This document shows positions 1-8,654 of a DNA stretch of 64,000 nt, in pieces (the stretch's first letter is position 1; each line of letters starts with the position of its first letter). The DNA comes from Clostridia bacterium (GTDB taxonomy: Bacteria; Bacillota; Clostridia; Acetivibrionales; DSM-27016): assembly GCA_026414765.1 (NCBI GenBank), contig JAOAIJ010000023.1, forward strand, positions 1 through 64,000, in the 5' to 3' direction. The position numbers were made by a program, and so were the translations under genes. The notes beneath the pieces are model-generated. The model saw only the letters and a list, made by a program, of their open reading frames with translations. It was not told the DNA's origin and made no database searches.

Positions 1-1
1 T

Positions 2-238
2 AAGAGACAGGATGATATTCACGGGATCATCTATCTTATGACTTTTGGCTGCGGAGTAGACTCTTTTATAAGCGATTTGGTTGAGCGTAAGGTACGACGT
101 GCACGGGATATTCCATTTGTTGTGCTGACAATAGACGAGCACTCGGGAGAAGCCGGGATGGATACACGGCTTGAGGCATTTATAGACATGATCAGGTGGA
201 GGATTGGTAATGAAGATAACGTTTCCGCACATGGGTAA
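2..238 (+). CDS. C-terminal end of a 2-hydroxyacyl-CoA dehydratase-like / activase-associated protein (5' truncated)
   Basis: The reading frame is open from the left edge and stops at 236-238, so only the last 78 residues are present. The visible part contains FGCGVDSF and a DEHSGEAGMDTRLEAF segment. The latter is closely mirrored by DELSGEAGYQTRIEAF near the end of the next gene, so the two are paralogous family members. Proteins with this ending belong to the iron-sulfur 2-hydroxyacyl-CoA dehydratase / benzoyl-CoA reductase-like group that is encoded next to an ATP-dependent activase. The substrate cannot be told. The stop overlaps the start of the next gene, which suggests one operon and translational coupling. 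Confidence 0.75.
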   Translation, partial: KRQDDIHGIIYLMTFGCGVDSFISDLVERKVRRARDIPFVVLTIDEHSGEAGMDTRLEAFIDMIRWRIGNEDNVSAHG

Positions 239-1325
239 TACCTATATAGTTGCCAAAGCACTGCTTGATGATTTGGGAACAGAATATGTCATACCACCAT
301 TCAATAGCAAAAAGACTTTGGAGATTGGGACTAAGTATGCGCCTGAGATGGCATGCTTGCCGCTTAAAATCAATATAGGAAATTATATTCAGGCATACGA
401 GCGTGGGGCAGATTCAATCCTTATAACCGGTGGTTGTGGACCCTGCAGGTTTGGTTATTACTGCGAGATGCACAGAGAAATACTTTCTGATAATGGTTAT
501 AAGATGGATGTTGTAGCAATTGAGTGGCCTGACGATGGCTTAAAGGAATTTGCAAGAAGAATTAAAAAGATTGCTGGGAGTATGAATTTATATAAAGTTA
601 CTAAAGCTGTAGCCAATGCGACGATAATATCAAAGCAGGTGGATGAGCTTGAGCACTTGAGCTTTAAAGTTAGACCACGGGAAATCAATAAAGGAAGTAC
701 TGACAGTGTTTATAAGGCTTTTTTGAACAAGGTCAAAGGAGTTAAGGGCTCTGGTGCTATCAAGAAGTTAATTGAGGAGACCAGAAATGAACTCTTGAAT
801 CTACCTCAGGATACGAACTTTGTACCGCTAAAAGTAGGTATTGTAGGCGAAATATATACAACCATAGATCCTTATACAAATTTCAATATTGCAGCCAAGC
901 TTGGTAATATGGGAGTTGAAGTAGAACGGTCCGTTACTGTCAGTGGCTGGATAATAGAGCATATGCTTAAAAATGCACTCCATCTTCCAAGGGACAAGAG
1001 CTATGAGGAAGCAGCAAAGCCCTATCTTGGGAGAATGATAGGAGGGCATGCACAGGAGACGGTAGGAAATGCGGTCTTGTATGCTAAAAAAGGATATGAT
1101 GGCGTTATCCAGGTTTATCCGCTTACATGTATGCCTGAGATAGTAGCAGCAAGTATACTGCCAGCGGTGGAACGGGATTATAACATTCCAATAATGACAT
1201 TGATAATAGATGAATTATCGGGAGAAGCAGGTTACCAGACACGTATAGAAGCATTTGTGGATCTACTGGTAAAAAGAAGGGAGAGAGCAGCAGTTGAAGG
1301 AAAATGGGCATTATCTGGGAATTGA
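210..1325 (+). CDS. 2-hydroxyacyl-CoA dehydratase-like iron-sulfur protein (activase partner)
   Basis: 371 residues. ATG at 210 is preferred over the in-frame TTG at 204 because GGAGG at 198-202 is correctly spaced for it. A cysteine-rich segment GGCGPCRFGYYCE (about residues 72-84), a further Cys in EMACLP and another in PLTCMPE are the likely ligands of a [4Fe-4S] or double-cubane cluster. The C-terminal SGEAG-TR-EAF segment matches the preceding gene. In this superfamily the dehydratase-like subunit receives low-potential electrons from an ATP-hydrolysing activase, and that activase is the next gene, overlapping by 32 bases. Several clostridial members of this two-subunit arrangement have no proven substrate, and none is claimed here. 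Confidence 0.75.
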   Translation: MKITFPHMGNTYIVAKALLDDLGTEYVIPPFNSKKTLEIGTKYAPEMACLPLKINIGNYIQAYERGADSILITGGCGPCRFGYYCEMHREILSDNGYKMDVVAIEWPDDGLKEFARRIKKIAGSMNLYKVTKAVANATIISKQVDELEHLSFKVRPREINKGSTDSVYKAFLNKVKGVKGSGAIKKLIEETRNELLNLPQDTNFVPLKVGIVGEIYTTIDPYTNFNIAAKLGNMGVEVERSVTVSGWIIEHMLKNALHLPRDKSYEEAAKPYLGRMIGGHAQETVGNAVLYAKKGYDGVIQVYPLTCMPEIVAASILPAVERDYNIPIMTLIIDELSGEAGYQTRIEAFVDLLVKRRERAAVEGKWALSGN

Positions 1326-2283
1326 TGTTGGATCTGTAAGTACAAATCTTGTGGTTATAGATGAAGATGATAAAGTTTTGGAAAAGCTATATTTAAGAAC
1401 AGGGGGACAACCCATAAATGCATTAAGAAATGGTATGAAAATGCTGATTGAACGTCTTAACGTAGGAGTGAAGATCAAGGGTGTAGGGACGACAGGAAGC
1501 GGCAGACAGCTTGCAAGTGTCATAGTTGGTTCGGATATAGTTAAAAATGAGATTACTTCACATGCGGTAGCAGCTCAAAAATTAGTTCCTGGAGTAAAAA
1601 CAATCCTTGAAATCGGCGGGCAGGACTCGAAGGTAATAATTCTTAAAAATGGCGTTGTATATGATTTTGCTATGAATACAGTGTGTGCTGCAGGCACAGG
1701 ATCATTTTTGGACAGACAGGCGGCAAGACTGGAAATTCCTATAGAGGAGTTCGGGAAATATGCACTCAGATCCGGTTCCACAGTGAGGATCGCTGGACGG
1801 TGTGCGGTTTTTGCCGAATCAGATATGATTCATAAGCAACAAACCGGCCACAGCATGGAAGACATTATAAACGGTCTATGTGAAGCACTTGTACGCAACT
1901 ATTTGAATAACCTGGCTAAAGGTAAGGATATTCAGGCACCGGTTGTATTTCAGGGAGGAGTTGCCGCAAACGTAGGAATAGTAGCAGCTTTTGAGAGAGC
2001 TCTTGGAACAAAAATAATCATTCCTGAATATCACGATGTTATGGGGGCATTTGGAGCAGCTTTGATTGCGAAGGAAAAGATGGAAGGAGGGGGCTATAAA
2101 ACAAATTTCTTTGGATTTGAAACGGCTGAAAATGATTACAGAGCAAAAAGTATGGAATGTAGTGACTGCTCTAACATGTGTGAAGTTATTGAAATTACTT
2201 CCAATGGAGAAGTAATTGCCCGTTGGGGTGATAAATGCGGCAAATGGGCAAACCTGATAAGTGAAAATCAGATTGTAGGATAA
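1294..2283 (+). CDS. Acyl-CoA dehydratase activase (ASKHA-fold ATPase, HgdC-like)
   Basis: 329 residues from a TTG start at 1294, with AAGGGAG at 1277-1283 upstream. No in-frame ATG precedes the essential first phosphate-binding motif GIDVGSVSTN, which fixes the start near here. ASKHA-fold motifs follow in order: GVGTTGSGR, EIGGQDSK, and FQGGVAAN near residue 215. Cysteines in VCAAGTGSF (about 130) and GRCAVFAESD (about 170) are the ones that hold the [4Fe-4S] cluster bridging the dimer in this family. The protein uses ATP to drive a low-potential electron into the partner dehydratase-like subunit. After residue 285 there is an extra Cys-rich tail (ECSDCSNMC and DKCGKW) that could bind a second cluster. 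Last gene of the operon. Confidence 0.85.
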   Translation: MKENGHYLGIDVGSVSTNLVVIDEDDKVLEKLYLRTGGQPINALRNGMKMLIERLNVGVKIKGVGTTGSGRQLASVIVGSDIVKNEITSHAVAAQKLVPGVKTILEIGGQDSKVIILKNGVVYDFAMNTVCAAGTGSFLDRQAARLEIPIEEFGKYALRSGSTVRIAGRCAVFAESDMIHKQQTGHSMEDIINGLCEALVRNYLNNLAKGKDIQAPVVFQGGVAANVGIVAAFERALGTKIIIPEYHDVMGAFGAALIAKEKMEGGGYKTNFFGFETAENDYRAKSMECSDCSNMCEVIEITSNGEVIARWGDKCGKWANLISENQIVG

Positions 2284-2316
2284 AATCTGTTCAGGATGAA
2301 AAAAATGATGAAATTC

Positions 2317-2337
2317 AGGGCGGCGTGCAGCCGCCTT
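2317..2337 (+). terminator. Possible hairpin terminator after the activase operon
   Basis: An 8-bp GC-rich stem (AGGGCGGC / GCCGCCTT, loop GTGCA) lies 34 bases after the activase stop codon. It lacks a clear T-run, so termination is only a guess. Confidence 0.4.
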
Positions 2338-2403
2338 AAGTATTTACAGAAATAGCTTGTAATGTATGATATAGTTAAGTATATATTCTTGATGAGGTGA
2401 TGT

Positions 2404-3582
2404 ATGAATAAATACTTTGTAGACCTGCATGTCCATATCGGACGGTCTTCGGAAGGTCGTGAAATAAAAAAAGCAACAGCAAATAATCTGACTTTTGAAA
2501 ATATAGCCCATGAGTCTTATTACCGTAAAGGAATAGATATAATAGGCGTAGTCGACTGTATTTCTCCCTATGTGCTTGATGATATCGACAACCTCATAGA
2601 TAGAGGTGAGCTGGTAGAGAAAAAAGGGGGGGGCATGGAATACAGAGGAGGACAGACCCTTATACTGGGGGCTGAGATTGAGACCCATGAAATAAATGGC
2701 TGCAGTTCACATTCATTATGTTTCTTTGCACATTTAAGACAAATAAAGGACTTTTCAAATGAAATGAGCAAACATATTAAGAATATCAGATTTTGCTGCT
2801 CTATGAGCAGGCTGACAGGCCAGGGACTCTTTAATATAGTAGACTCATTCGGAGGGATTTTTATACCTGCCCATGCTTTTACACCACACAAGAGCTTTTA
2901 CGGCAATTGCTGCGATACTCTGCATGATATTTTCAACGAGGAATCTTTTGAAAAAATACCTGCGATTGAACTGGGATTAAGTGCTGATTCAAAAATGGCA
3001 AGCCATCTGAGTGAGCTGGATGGAAAAGCATTTATCAGTAATTCGGATGCCCACTCACTTCCGAAGATGGGAAGGGAATATAACATTTTTGAGATGGAAG
3101 AGCCTACTTATGACGAGATATTAAAAGCTTTGAGGAATGTCAGCGGAAGGCGTATAGCAATCAATTACGGCTTGAACCCTATGCTGGGAAAATACCACCG
3201 GAGTTATTGCGAAACTTGTGACAAGCTTATCGAGGGTGAGCCCCCTGTACTAAGATGCCCTGTATCAGAAAAGCATATTGTGGTTGTAGGCGTACGCGAC
3301 CGGCTCGAGATTATACAGGACCGTAGGGAAGCGTGCATGAAAGGGAGGGCTCCTTATAAATATCAGATTCCTTTAGAGTTTCTTCCTAAAGTAGGTCCTA
3401 AAACCATATCAAAACTGATTGATCATTTTGGGACTGAAATGAAAATAATACATGATGCGCCGTTTGATGAACTGAAAAAAGTGGTCAGGGAGGACATCGC
3501 TAGAAATATTGTCTTGGCCAGAGAAGGAGAATTAGGAATTGAAGCCGGCGGTGGGGGAGTGTATGGAAGGATAGAAGGGTAA
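2404..3582 (+). CDS. PHP-domain protein, endonuclease Q family
   Basis: 392 residues, ATG preceded by GAGGTGAT. The N-terminus has the PHP metal-binding signature DLHVHIGRS (residues 7-15), followed by further metal-ligand candidates in GAEIETHE, IPAHAFTP and SNSDAHS (about residues 215-221). After residue 260 there is a Cys4-like zinc motif (CETC...RCPVSEKH). The C-terminal 70 residues contain a helix-hairpin-helix (LPKVGPKTISKL), a nonspecific DNA-binding element. This order, PHP then zinc motif then HhH, is that of the EndoQ family, which cleaves DNA 5' of deaminated bases such as uracil or hypoxanthine. The gene appears to stand alone, with its own leader. Confidence 0.8.
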   Translation: MNKYFVDLHVHIGRSSEGREIKKATANNLTFENIAHESYYRKGIDIIGVVDCISPYVLDDIDNLIDRGELVEKKGGGMEYRGGQTLILGAEIETHEINGCSSHSLCFFAHLRQIKDFSNEMSKHIKNIRFCCSMSRLTGQGLFNIVDSFGGIFIPAHAFTPHKSFYGNCCDTLHDIFNEESFEKIPAIELGLSADSKMASHLSELDGKAFISNSDAHSLPKMGREYNIFEMEEPTYDEILKALRNVSGRRIAINYGLNPMLGKYHRSYCETCDKLIEGEPPVLRCPVSEKHIVVVGVRDRLEIIQDRREACMKGRAPYKYQIPLEFLPKVGPKTISKLIDHFGTEMKIIHDAPFDELKKVVREDIARNIVLAREGELGIEAGGGGVYGRIEG

Positions 3583-3660
3583 GAGTATAAAGAGACTGTT
3601 GAATAACTATTGGTACTAAAGCTAATAATACAACATAATAAGTATTTGGAGGACAAAACA

Positions 3661-4122
3661 GTGGATAATACTCAAAGAGCCGGTGGTTATATAAGGGTAG
3701 AAAATGAAAACGGAAGAAAAGATAGTGCTGAAAAGCAGCGGCAGGTTATTGAAAGCTTTGCCAGATCAAGAGGTATAAATCTGCTGGAATTCTATATTGA
3801 TAGCGCAAATAGTGCTGACTTGCCTGGGGAAAGAGAAGGCTATAAAAAGCTGAACAATGATATTGTTTCGGGAAGGATAAACACCATCATAACAAATGAC
3901 CTTTATAAGTTTACGGATGATGACAGGGAGAGACAGGGACTAATGCATAATTTTGCCGAGAAGGGTGTGGAAATATTTCTTGCATCAACAGGTGACTATA
4001 TTAATCCGAGTGACCCGCTTACAAAGGAGCAGAGGCTGCTGGCCGAGGCTATGAGGAATATGGAGGATGAAAAGGCTAAAGCTGCAAACAATAAAAGCAG
4101 GGATGCAGGCAAAATACATTAG
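3661..4122 (+). CDS. Serine-recombinase N-terminal-like protein lacking catalytic residues
   Basis: 153 residues. GTG at 3661 is chosen because GGAGG at 3648-3652 is ideally spaced. The protein follows the resolvase/invertase catalytic fold: GYIRV, then KQRQVIESFARSRG, then GEREGYKKLNNDIVSG and a NTIITNDL strand. However, the position of the nucleophilic serine (YxRVS in active enzymes) is Glu in GYIRVE, and the usual LDRLSR active-site helix reads LYKFTDD. Nothing follows the catalytic-like domain, so the DNA-binding part is also missing. It is therefore unlikely to recombine DNA. It may be a domesticated regulator or a decayed relic, but the intact frame and good ribosome site argue for expression. 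Confidence 0.6.
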   Translation: MDNTQRAGGYIRVENENGRKDSAEKQRQVIESFARSRGINLLEFYIDSANSADLPGEREGYKKLNNDIVSGRINTIITNDLYKFTDDDRERQGLMHNFAEKGVEIFLASTGDYINPSDPLTKEQRLLAEAMRNMEDEKAKAANNKSRDAGKIH

Positions 4123-4209
4123 ATTTTAAAGTGAGGGCTGTATTCACTGTCAACTCCATTTTTTGTCTACTAAAGGTGATGTCATAAAAGACAAAAGAAT
4201 GTCAAATAA

Positions 4210-4238
4210 TTGCACACCTTTCATATATATGCTATAAT
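4210..4238 (+). promoter_or_regulatory. Sigma-A-type promoter for the chemotaxis receptor gene
   Basis: TTGCAC at 4210-4215 and a perfect TATAAT at 4233-4238 are separated by 17 bases. The predicted start near 4245 gives a leader of about 265 bases. I see no known riboswitch in the leader and no convincing sigma-D (motility) promoter. The rest of 4123-4511 contains no gene. Confidence 0.6.
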
Positions 4239-4511
4239 ATATATATTCTGTTTTAATAAGAAGAACTATTCTTAAATGATTCTATTTTTAGCCTTTAAGC
4301 AAAAGTAATTTCTCTCAATCTATTATATGAATAAGTGCCTGATCGCACTAATGCGTTTAATATAGGAAAGTTTTTGCAAATCATGGTATTTATCCGATTT
4401 GAAAGTGTTAATTGCGAATAATTTGGATTGACAAAAAGTGGTTGAAAAAAACTGGGTAATATTGAAAACCATATATTCTGTTCAAAACAAAAAACTGGGG
4501 GAGATTTTGTG

Positions 4512-6008
4512 ATGGAAAAAGAAGCAAAGGCTGCATACAACGTAAAAAAGGCGCATTTGGTAAATATCTCTGGAGTATTTATAGTTGCTATAGTACTCTC
4601 CATACTGGCACTTTCAGCCAGAGGATGGCCGGGTGCTGCAGAAACTGTATATAAAAGTATTGTTACGAGTGTAGTATTAGCAGTTATTTTCTTTATTCCG
4701 ATTAAAGATGGTATTAAAGCAATGATATTCAGCTTGGTTCCGGCTATTATCTCTGTTATTTCCTTTTTATCGGATGCTCCCTTCTTAATCGGGTTTCATT
4801 ATCTGATCTTTTTTTCCATCGCGATGATAACTCTGTATTTTGACAGCAAGCTCATTATTATATTTGGTGTTATATTGAACATACTGATTTTACTAGTGTG
4901 GAAACTGGCCACACAGAGCCTTTTTATGGGATATTATCTGAATCTGGGATCTTTGTTCGGTTTGCTTGTTTATATCAACTGCATACTGGGAATTTTGTAC
5001 CTGCTTACAAAATGGGGCAGAGCATTAGTTGATGATTCTATACAGAAAGAGAAAAAAGCAAAAGAGCTTTTGGAAAAGTTGAATCTTACCATGCGGGAAG
5101 TTGATAAAGGCTCAATAACACTAAATGAAAATGTAGCATTCTTTAATAAAAATATACATAACACAAAAGAGGCGATGACAGGTATTAACAACGCTATGCA
5201 GGAAATGGCAAAGGGTGTAAATGAGCAAGCTGAGAATATCAATAGCATGTTCGAAAAGATGTCGGTGGTTTCAAATGAAGTAAATGAAATCCTTGATTTA
5301 TCCCGGAATAATGCAAAGGAAACATCTGAGGTAACAGCGAAAGTCACAGAAGGCTCAGGCAAGATGGAGAATATGAATTCCCAGATGAACATCATATATC
5401 AGGCAGTAAGTACATCATTAATTACGGTAAATGAGCTTGAAACTAATATTTCTGATATAAATAGATTCCTTGAGGGAATAAGGCAAATTGCCGAGCAGAC
5501 AAATATGCTCGCTTTAAATGCCGCAATTGAAGCAGCCAGGGCAGGTGAGCAGGGAAAAGGGTTTGCTGTTGTTGCAGAAGAGGTAAGAAAGCTTGCTGAG
5601 AAAAGCTCAAATACTGTCAAAGACATAAATGAAATCATTAAGGAAATAAACTCAAAAACAGGCCTGGTAGTTGAAAAGGTGACACTTGGAGATGATGCTG
5701 TAAAAACTGGAAATCAGTTGATAAAAGATGTGAATGAATATTTTAAATCGATTACGCAAGCCTTCAGTAGGACGAATTTACTTTTGACCAGAGAAGAGAA
5801 ACTTGTGGAGGATATGAATGAAAAGTTTTCTTCAATAATAGAGAAAATAGAAAGCATAGCAAGTATATCTGAAGAACAGGCGGCATCAATCCAGGAAATT
5901 TCAGCTACAGTGGATAATGAGCACAATAATATAGTCAGTCTGAGTGGTTTGGTTCAGGAGATACAAGACCTGAGTGATACGTTGAAGGAGCTTTCAAAGA
6001 CAAATTGA
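4512..6008 (+). CDS. Methyl-accepting chemotaxis protein with an all-membrane sensor region
   Basis: 498 residues. ATG at 4512 fits GGGGGAG (4497-4503) better than the GTG three bases earlier. The first 175 residues form about six hydrophobic segments with very short loops and no extracellular Cache or 4HB domain. A coiled-coil signalling region follows, with the highly conserved hairpin tip [20 protein letters not shown] near residue 330 and then [16 protein letters not shown]. The tip binds CheA and CheW. The ligand is unknown; membrane-only sensors of this type may report membrane or energy state. No chemotaxis kinase genes are in the window, so the receptor would act with a distant che operon. 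The gene is monocistronic and ends at a strong hairpin. Confidence 0.85.
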   Translation: MEKEAKAAYNVKKAHLVNISGVFIVAIVLSILALSARGWPGAAETVYKSIVTSVVLAVIFFIPIKDGIKAMIFSLVPAIISVISFLSDAPFLIGFHYLIFFSIAMITLYFDSKLIIIFGVILNILILLVWKLATQSLFMGYYLNLGSLFGLLVYINCILGILYLLTKWGRALVDDSIQKEKKAKELLEKLNLTMREVDKGSITLNENVAFFNKNIHNTKEAMTGINNAMQEMAKGVNEQAENINSMFEKMSVVSNEVNEILDLSRNNAKETSEVTAKVTEGSGKMENMNSQMNIIYQAVSTSLITVNELETNISDINRFLEGIRQIAEQTNMLALNAAIEAARAGEQGKGFAVVAEEVRKLAEKSSNTVKDINEIIKEINSKTGLVVEKVTLGDDAVKTGNQLIKDVNEYFKSITQAFSRTNLLLTREEKLVEDMNEKFSSIIEKIESIASISEEQAASIQEISATVDNEHNNIVSLSGLVQEIQDLSDTLKELSKTN

Positions 6009-6053
6009 AAACACCTTCGGAAAATTTATTGAATCAACTTCTATACTTTAATA

Positions 6054-6089
6054 AAAGGTAAAAGGGCTGTTTACAGCCCTTTTACCTTT
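6054..6089. terminator. Convergent hairpin terminator
   Basis: A perfect 17-bp inverted repeat (6054-6070 and 6073-6089) around GGTAAAAGGGCTG/CAGCCCTTTTACC lies between the chemotaxis receptor (+) and the GIY-YIG gene (-). A/T-rich flanks on both sides suggest that it serves both transcripts. Confidence 0.85.
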
Positions 6090-6114
6090 CCTATGGACAT
6101 CACCTTTCCGGTTA

Positions 6115-7236
6115 TTAATTGTACCCATGGTCTCCAAATGGCTGGAGTATATCAAGCCACTTTTTTTCAAGCTTTTTCAATTCATCTTTTATGTCAAAAA
6201 ATTCATCTTCCTTCTTTTCAAGTTTTTCCAGCACCTCAATTACAAAAGCATCTTTGCCGTATTCTTTATATTCCTTTTGAAGTTTGTTGTTGGGAAAACT
6301 TCCGGAATCCAATTGAGTCCTTTTTCCATTCAAAGATTTAAGATTAGGAGTGTTTCCTACTAAAATTCTGTTGTTGATCACATTTTTTATCTGATATATT
6401 CCAGCTTCGGGCTTTACTTCCTTATACTGCTGCTTTAATTCTTTTTTTCTATCCATACTTAATTCCTCCTTTTTAGTAGAATCGTTTTTAAGCCAATATT
6501 GGCTTCCATCAGGTTTTCTGTCCAAAAAGCCATATTCAATCAGATATCTTCTCAAGGTTACAAAATCGTCATATATAGCCTTAAGTATTTTATTTACTTC
6601 CTTTTCCGTATATATTTTCTTACTTTCGAACTTCTTTGCAATTTCTCTCAGAACCACGATCTTATATTTCTCTTTTATTGAGAATGTTTTAAGTGGACCG
6701 GTTACTCCTTCAGGAAAGAACTTCATTAATATCTCATCGTTTTCCTCCTCGGTAATTCTGTAGCGGTCATCTACCATCCTGTTTGTTTTACTGGGATTCA
6801 AAATTGCAGGGGCATGCTTGTCTTTCTCCTTCAGGAGTTCCATCATTACTAAAAACACTTTAGACTGACGCTCTTTCTCTTTTAATGCAAAACGGTGATT
6901 GCGGATAGTAGAACTACTGCCGATGCCTAACTCTTCCTGTACTTCCTTGTCGCTTTTACCCTGGTAGAAAAGCTTGAGAAGTTTATTCTGATGATCCGAC
7001 AGACCAGTAATTCTTTTATCCAGACCGGTCAGGTGTTCAAACACCGACTGGTGAGACTTGTTTATGTGTATTTGCATATACTTCTCAGCTTCATAAAGAA
7101 TTCCATTTTCAGGGTAGATAATGCCTTTTTCGATTTTTTCCCCACAGAGCAAACATACATAATAATTATCTTTTCCCATATATCCACATTTCAACTCCTC
7201 TAATGTGGCATTCCAAAACAATTCAGAAACCTCCAT
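6115..7236 (-). CDS. Zinc-finger / HTH / DUF2087 / GIY-YIG fusion protein
   Basis: 373 residues. The ATG at 7236 (MEVSELFW) is chosen because AAAGGATG lies just upstream and the predicted transcript start is only about 35 bases away. Domains in order: a Cys2...His2 candidate zinc site (YVCLLCGEK at about 27-35, then HINKSH near 57-62); a helix-turn-helix-like segment (LSDHQNKLLKLFYQGKSDKE, then GIGSSSTIRNHR); a DUF2087 domain (about 210-265, with TLRRYLIEYGFLDR and DGSQYW); and a GIY-YIG-like domain from about 280 (GIYQIKNVINNRILVGNT, LKSLNGKR, LQKEYKEYGKDAF). GIY-YIG is a nuclease fold, but small stand-alone relatives may be non-nucleolytic. The HTH suggests DNA or RNA binding. It has its own promoter and is divergent from the LacI gene. 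Confidence 0.7.
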   Translation of the reverse strand: MEVSELFWNATLEELKCGYMGKDNYYVCLLCGEKIEKGIIYPENGILYEAEKYMQIHINKSHQSVFEHLTGLDKRITGLSDHQNKLLKLFYQGKSDKEVQEELGIGSSSTIRNHRFALKEKERQSKVFLVMMELLKEKDKHAPAILNPSKTNRMVDDRYRITEEENDEILMKFFPEGVTGPLKTFSIKEKYKIVVLREIAKKFESKKIYTEKEVNKILKAIYDDFVTLRRYLIEYGFLDRKPDGSQYWLKNDSTKKEELSMDRKKELKQQYKEVKPEAGIYQIKNVINNRILVGNTPNLKSLNGKRTQLDSGSFPNNKLQKEYKEYGKDAFVIEVLEKLEKKEDEFFDIKDELKKLEKKWLDILQPFGDHGYN

Positions 7237-7276
7237 TAAATAAACACATCCTTTCAAAGTTTGCTGTACAGTAGAC

Positions 7277-7305
7277 ATTATATTATTCTGTCTATAACAT
7301 GTCAA
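7277..7305 (-). promoter_or_regulatory. Consensus sigma-A promoter for the GIY-YIG fusion gene
   Basis: On the minus strand, TTGACA (7305-7300), a 17-base spacer and TATAAT (7282-7277) form a perfect consensus promoter. An 8-bp palindrome, CTGTACAG (7264-7271), sits at the expected transcription start and could be an operator. Confidence 0.8.
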
Positions 7306-7498
7306 TACATAATATTTTGTGATTATGTTTATGTATTAACTATTAAGATTGTTTATCGATTATTTTATAAATGAGGTATTAGGTATATATCTTTAGAATA
7401 ATATATCGTATACATTAACAATGTTAATAGGGGAAGAGGGCTGGTTGACAAATTATTGACTATGGTTACATAAATAAATTTTATTTTACTAAATAGGA

Positions 7499-7514
7499 TG
7501 TAATCGGTTGCATA
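7499..7514. promoter_or_regulatory. LacI-type operator upstream of the lacI-like gene
   Basis: TGTAATCGGTTGCATA matches 14 of 16 bases of the reverse complement of the site at 10608-10623 before the binding-protein gene. It overlaps the predicted -35 element of the regulator gene, as expected for autorepression. The CGG/CCG-centred palindrome is typical of LacI-family sites. Confidence 0.65.
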
Positions 7515-7535
7515 AGTTGTAATATCTGTTATAAT
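7508..7535 (+). promoter_or_regulatory. Promoter of the LacI-type regulator gene
   Basis: A perfect -10 (TATAAT, 7530-7535) has a weak TTGCAT -35 at 7508-7513, 16 bases upstream, embedded in the operator at 7499-7514. The rest of the 7237-7575 gap holds only the divergent promoter and AT-rich DNA; no gene was seen. Confidence 0.55.
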
Positions 7536-7575
7536 TAAAATGACTAAAAATGTGAATAATAAGGTTGGGTAAATC

Positions 7576-8595
7576 ATGGGAGTTAAAATAAAAGATGTAG
7601 CTAATGCAGCAGGGGTATCTACAGCTACTGTATCCAGAGTTATTAATAACAGCCCTCTCATACATCCTGATACCGCAGAGAAGGTAAGAAGAGCGATGAG
7701 GGAATTAAATTATTTTCCTAACAGTATAGCAAGAAGTTTTGCAAACCAAAGTACATACAATATCGCACTTATCGTGGATATAAATAATTCAGACGCTTTT
7801 GCAAATCCGTTTTTCTATCAGGTACAGTTTGGCATTGAAAAGATAATCTGTTCTCGTGGATATAATCTTATGATCATAAATGAAGGATCAATGAACAACC
7901 ATGAAACCGCTATAAGCAGAATAATTTTAGAGAAAAAGGCAGATGGTGTAATCTTTCCGGGATTTATGCTAAAAGCAAGTATAGTAAAAAAAATGGATGA
8001 GTTGAATTTTCCTTTTGTCGTAATAGGTGAGGCAGAAAACAAGTTTAATGTCAACCTGATAGATGTAGATAACAGGATGGGGGGAGAAATTGCAGCCAGT
8101 CATCTGATAGAAAACGGCTACAAAAAAATTGCTTTTATAGCAGGAAACCCTAAAGATATGTTTGATAAACAAAGAATAAAGGGATACAGAGATGCTCTGA
8201 TACAGCATGGCATCGAATACAGAGACAGTTATGTAAAGGAATACGTTTGCGACATAGAAGATGGTACCAGAATAATGAAGGAGTTGCTCTCCAGCAAGGA
8301 TTGCCCTGATGCAATAGTGTTTTCCAGTAATTTAGCGGCTTTTGGAGCAATAAAAGTTATAAAGAACAGCGGATTGGATGTGCCTAAAGATATAGGGATT
8401 GTGAGTTTTGACAGTTATCCGGCTACAGAGTTTTCCGACCCTAAAATCACAACCGTTGATATTGATGTCTTTCAGTTAGGAGCACAAGCAGCAGTAATGC
8501 TATTAAAAGAGTTTGAATTGCCTTCCAGCATAAAACAAAAAACCTTGATTTCCGTAAAATTAATAAGTAGAGGATCTGCAGAAAAAAGAAGCTGA
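7576..8595 (+). CDS. LacI-family transcriptional regulator of maltodextrin genes
   Basis: 339 residues. The N-terminal DNA-binding motif VKIKDVANAAGVSTATVSRVIN (residues 3-24) and the hinge region (SIARSFANQ) are complete. A periplasmic-binding-protein-like effector domain follows (VDINNSDAFANPFF, GYKKIAFIAG, the IGIVSFDS...FSDPKITTVD stretch). The usual family length is about 330-340. It is followed after 59 bases by a GH13 amylase, and binding-protein, permease and pullulanase genes lie downstream. The likely effector is therefore maltose or a maltodextrin. It probably represses both itself and the transporter operon through the shared operators at 7499-7514 and 10608-10623. Specific ligand unproven. 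Confidence 0.85.
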   Translation: MGVKIKDVANAAGVSTATVSRVINNSPLIHPDTAEKVRRAMRELNYFPNSIARSFANQSTYNIALIVDINNSDAFANPFFYQVQFGIEKIICSRGYNLMIINEGSMNNHETAISRIILEKKADGVIFPGFMLKASIVKKMDELNFPFVVIGEAENKFNVNLIDVDNRMGGEIAASHLIENGYKKIAFIAGNPKDMFDKQRIKGYRDALIQHGIEYRDSYVKEYVCDIEDGTRIMKELLSSKDCPDAIVFSSNLAAFGAIKVIKNSGLDVPKDIGIVSFDSYPATEFSDPKITTVDIDVFQLGAQAAVMLLKEFELPSSIKQKTLISVKLISRGSAEKRS

Positions 8596-8654
8596 TACAT
8601 CTACTGATACATCTAATTATATCATTCTATTCAACAACAGACGGAGGAATATTT

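Noticed and set aside
3661-4122. Active mobile element or integrase
   Set aside because: The catalytic serine and DNA-binding domain are missing and there are no flanking inverted or direct repeats that I can see.
4245-4511. Cyclic-di-GMP riboswitch in the receptor leader
   Set aside because: Such riboswitches often precede chemotaxis or motility genes, but the conserved GEMM core sequence is not present.
6093-6363. Plus-strand short frames after the chemotaxis receptor
   Set aside because: They start within or after the terminator hairpin and lie antisense to the GIY-YIG gene; Phe/Leu-rich and without ribosome sites.
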